Positions 61,620 through 64,000 of a stretch of 64,000 nucleotides of DNA are shown here, in pieces (the first letter of the stretch is position 1; the number at the start of each line of letters is the position of its first letter). The stretch is from Streptomyces sp. NBC_01235. GTDB lineage: Bacteria; Actinomycetota; Actinomycetes; Streptomycetales; Streptomycetaceae. The stretch spans positions 10,664,001 through 10,728,000 of the forward strand of contig NZ_CP108513.1 of NCBI RefSeq assembly GCF_035989285.1. The letters are read 5' to 3'. Position numbers and translations under genes: made by a program. The notes under the pieces were generated by a model. That model did not search any database. It was given only the letters and a program-made list of their open reading frames with translations, and had not been told where the DNA came from.

Positions 61620-62159
61620 ATGCGTGCGTCGGGACGGGGCTACCGCTATGTCGGGCCTCACCATGTGATCGCTGCCGTCAAGACAGCGGACGGTGGTGCC
61701 ACGATCCGCACAGCCGCCGACTTCGCGGACTGGGTGGCAGCCCGGACCGCCGAGGAACTGGATGAGCCCTTCACCTTCGTCGTCGGCACGGACGGTGCTC
61801 TGCGGCTAGCCCCACGCCGCAGCGAACACGTCGCCTGCGCGGGCGGCGATCGGGTACTGGGCGCTGGCGAAATCAGCTTCTACCCCGAGGCCGGACGCTG
61901 GGCGGTGAATGAGGTCAGCAACCAGTCGACCGGCTACTGCCCGGACGTTTCCTCATGGCCGGCTGTCGCACAGGCACTGGACCAAGCCGACCTCGACCAT
62001 CCGGGCTGCTTCACACACGCAGTGGTCTTCCGTCGGTGTCCCACCTGCCGGGAGCACAACATCGTGCGAGAAGGCCACTTCGTCTGCGTCTTCTGCGACG
62101 CAGACCTACCCCGGCGATGGAACGTCGATCCGAACGCAGACGACTCAGACGGGCCCTGA
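61620..62159 (+). CDS. Conserved hypothetical protein with zinc-ribbon-like end
   Basis: This 179-residue protein from an ATG at 61620 (a TTG at 61611 is possible). A first domain (RTAADFADWVAARTAEELDE; TFVVGTDGALRLAPRRSEHV) is followed by a block RWAVNEVSNQSTGYCPDVSS. Two Cys pairs, CPTC and CVFC, end it about 15 residues apart, forming a plausible zinc ribbon. The frame is intact and has good codon use. It looks like a conserved Streptomyces family of unknown function; it may sense or bind a nucleic acid or protein, but nothing proves this. Confidence 0.65.
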   Translation: MRASGRGYRYVGPHHVIAAVKTADGGATIRTAADFADWVAARTAEELDEPFTFVVGTDGALRLAPRRSEHVACAGGDRVLGAGEISFYPEAGRWAVNEVSNQSTGYCPDVSSWPAVAQALDQADLDHPGCFTHAVVFRRCPTCREHNIVREGHFVCVFCDADLPRRWNVDPNADDSDGP

Positions 62160-62169
62160 TCTCGTCCGC

Positions 62170-62383
62170 CACAGCGCTGCTGGGCGGTGGGTGGAGCGGG
62201 CTCGGTCCCGGGTGGGACGCGTTGAGCGATGACCTTCCGGGTGGTGGCCAGATCCGCGAGTCGCGCTTCGGTCTCGGCGAGGGCAGCGGTCAAGTGCTCG
62301 ATCTGGTCGCGTAGTTCGCCGGCCCGGGCCGTGGTCTCGTCGTGCTGGGCCTGGAGGTCTGCCAGGAGCTCGATGACGTTCAC
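62170..62383 (-). pseudogene. IS5-associated coiled-coil protein, N-terminal part
   Basis: From a GTG at 62383 the frame reads NVIELLADLQAQHDETTARA and a long coiled coil (ELRDQIEHLTAALAETEARL), then loses homology near 62200. It is a relative of the accessory protein at 60478 and lies beside a deleted IS5 copy. Confidence 0.45.
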
Positions 62384-62406
62384 GCGGCCAGCCCGAGGGT
62401 GTCGCG

Positions 62407-62696
62407 TCAGGTGGGGGCGGGTGTGGTGAGGCGGCGAGTCATGTTCGCGACGGAAGCCCAGTGGACGCGTGAGGCGGAGGTGTCGGGGCGGTGGTCCTTC
62501 TCGTGGGCCAGGCGGCGATGCAACATCAATGTTCCGTTGACCTGCTCGACCACCCACGGAGGTCGCAGGACCCGGGATTTCCGGTCGCCGACCGCGCCAC
62601 CCGGTCCTGCTTCCAGGCCGTGATCATCGGCTCGATCAACGCCCACTGCTCGTCCGCTAAGTCGATCGGGTACGGGTCTCGCTCCATGCCCCGCAT
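62407..62696 (-). pseudogene. Internally deleted IS5-family transposase
   Basis: From an ATG at 62696 the first 40 codons are an IS5 start (YPIDLADEQWALIEPMITAW). After a frame change the sequence jumps to an IS5 end (WVVEQVNGTLMLHRRLAHEK; SASRVHWASVANMTRRL), stopping at 62407. The whole catalytic centre is deleted. Confidence 0.7.
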
Positions 62697-62853
62697 CTGA
62701 ACATGGGCATGTCCAGCAGTTGGCGCGCGACGATCTTTACCACGATCGAGCGATCACGAACCGAGGAAGATCGGACTTACTGACTTCGGCTCGTCAGGGT
62801 GAGGTCGGGTTGCCGAGGGCGAGGCCGGTGCCGGCTATGAAGCCGTCGAGGGT

Positions 62854-63378
62854 CTAGGGCCGGTACTGGAGTCGTTTGAGCCGGTTGCGGACGAGGGCCT
62901 CCAAGCGGTCCAGGGCGACTACGGCGAGGTTGGCCAGGCTGCGCTTGACGTGGGCCCACACGCCCTCGACCGGGTTCAGGTCGGGCGAGTAGGCGGGCAG
63001 CAGGAACACCGTCAGCCATTCCCGTGCGTCGATCAACTCTCGCATCGTTCGGGAGACATGGGTGTTGAGCCGGTCCCAGACCAACACGATCGGTGCCTTG
63101 ATGAGCTGGTGGGTGCCGTCGAGCAGAGCGATGAAGTCGCGCTCGCTCATACTGCGGCGCTTGCCCTTGCCCGCGGGGTGGGCGATCAGCCGATGGCACA
63201 GCCGGGTCCGTGAGCCGGGCCGCATCGCAATCAGCCCGGCCACCGACAGCCGCCCCGAGCGGCGTCCACTCACCGTCACGACCGGGGTGTGTCCGCGTCG
63301 CCCCCAGGTGAGGCCTCGGGGCGGTCGGCGGGTGAAGCCTGGCTTGTCGTGGTCGGTGGCCGCGGGACTGCTGGTGGA
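62854..63378 (-). pseudogene. IS630-family transposase, C-terminal two thirds
   Basis: The minus strand carries RPPRGLTWGRRGHTPVVTVS, then IVLVWDRLNTHVSRTMRELI (second catalytic Asp) and FLLPAYSPDLNPVEGVWAHV (Glu motif), ending at 62854. The N-terminal helix-turn-helix and the first Asp region are missing; upstream the frame continues into a different element. Confidence 0.8.
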
Positions 63379-63380
63379 GT

Positions 63381-63493
63381 CGACGGAGCCGCTCGACTTC
63401 GGCGGGATCGGCGTGGATGATCCAGGACCGTCGCTGGTCGGTGACCTGGTGGGCATCGACCCAGCCGCGTTTGATCCATCCGAAGAGAGTCAC
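63381..63493 (-). pseudogene. Fragment of a recombinase-type DNA-binding region
   Basis: About 38 codons (TLFGWIKRGWVDAHQVTDQR, then SWIIHADPAEVERLRRL) resemble the C-terminal helix-turn-helix part of large serine recombinases. They are sandwiched between the IS630 and IS5 remnants. Confidence 0.35.
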
Positions 63494-63930
63494 CCGCCCG
63501 TTGCGTGGCCCGCTGGCTCACCCCTGGTCTCAGTAGCGTCGCTCTCGCTGCGGCAGGTGGCGGCGCCGGTGTCCTTCTCCGGCCGGGACGTGTTCGTGGC
63601 GTGCTGGTGGGCCCGGTTGATCGTCGAGTCGACCGAGACCGTCCAGCCGATCGAGTCCGCCTCAGCGGTCAGCTGCCCCAGAACCGTGTCCCAGGTGCCG
63701 TCAGCCGCCCATCTGCGGTGGCGTTTCCACACCGTCTGCCAGGGTCCGAACGGCTCGCGTGGCAGATCTCTCCAGGGGATTCCGGTGCGGTACCGGTAGA
63801 TGATCCCCTCGATGATGCGACGGTGGTCGGCGAACGGACGCCCTGCCTTCCCCGTGTTGCGGGGAAGGCAGGGTGCCATGCGTCCCCACTGCTCGTCGGT
63901 CAGCAGGCGCATGCGCCCGCTTGTGGTCAC
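63490..63930 (-). pseudogene. IS5-family transposase, N-terminal half
   Basis: From a GTG at 63930 the frame reads LTDEQWGRMAPCLPRNTGKA, IIEGIIYRYRTGIPWRDLPR and GPWQTVWKRHRRWAADGTWD. The first catalytic Asp region is GWTVSVDSTINRAHQHATNT. Homology ends soon after ATNTSRPEKDTG, where the recombinase scrap begins. The second Asp and the Glu are absent. Confidence 0.8.
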
Positions 63931-64000
63931 CGAGGCCGGTAGGCGGTGGCCAGCACGGAGACGGTGACCTGGTCGGGCAAGGGGCCGTCATCGTTCAGGT

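Overview
The window is high-GC DNA with the codon bias, GTG/TTG starts, GGAGG-type ribosome binding sites and insertion sequence families of Streptomyces. It looks like a chromosome arm or other accessory region. Intact genes alternate with broken transposases (IS701, IS5, IS21, IS110, IS1380, IS481, ISL3, IS256-like, IS630), decayed integrases and pieces of housekeeping-type genes such as NAD-dependent DNA ligase and a DnaE2-type polymerase. No rRNA, tRNA or CRISPR array was seen.

Layout. 1-2.6 kb: the start of an exporter, then an IS701-type transposase followed by a complete IS5 element that carries an ankyrin-repeat passenger gene. 2.8-6.6 kb: a compact terpene operon (P450, class I terpene synthase, P450). 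6.6-28.2 kb: a mosaic of insertion sequence debris and gene fragments around a few intact genes (VOC proteins, two secreted anchored proteins, a methyltransferase, a RidA protein, a PLP-dependent dehydratase-like enzyme, an L,D-transpeptidase). It ends in a decayed two-integrase/DUF6262 element. 28.5-39.6 kb: ordinary enzymes and regulators (alpha/beta hydrolase, quinone-type oxidoreductase, large LuxR-family ATPase, an Lrp/IMPase-like divergent pair, a DHFR-like reductase) plus ISL3 remnants.

39.7-60.4 kb is the most interesting part: an apparently complete, unusual nonribosomal peptide gene cluster. It has a StrR-type ParB-fold activator, a hydroxylase-type Fe/2-oxoglutarate oxygenase, a C-A-PCP NRPS, a P450, an ATP-grasp ligase and a flavin monooxygenase. 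It also has two adjacent proteins that together make one methyltransferase-interrupted adenylation module split in two, an MFS exporter, an MbtH protein, a free carrier protein, a SyrB2-type Fe/2-oxoglutarate halogenase, a type II thioesterase and a cation/proton antiporter. A near-consensus StrR operator lies just upstream of the NRPS gene. The logical product is a small, chlorinated, probably N-methylated and further oxidised peptide or amino acid derivative; its structure cannot be read from the sequence. 60.5-64 kb returns to insertion sequence debris.
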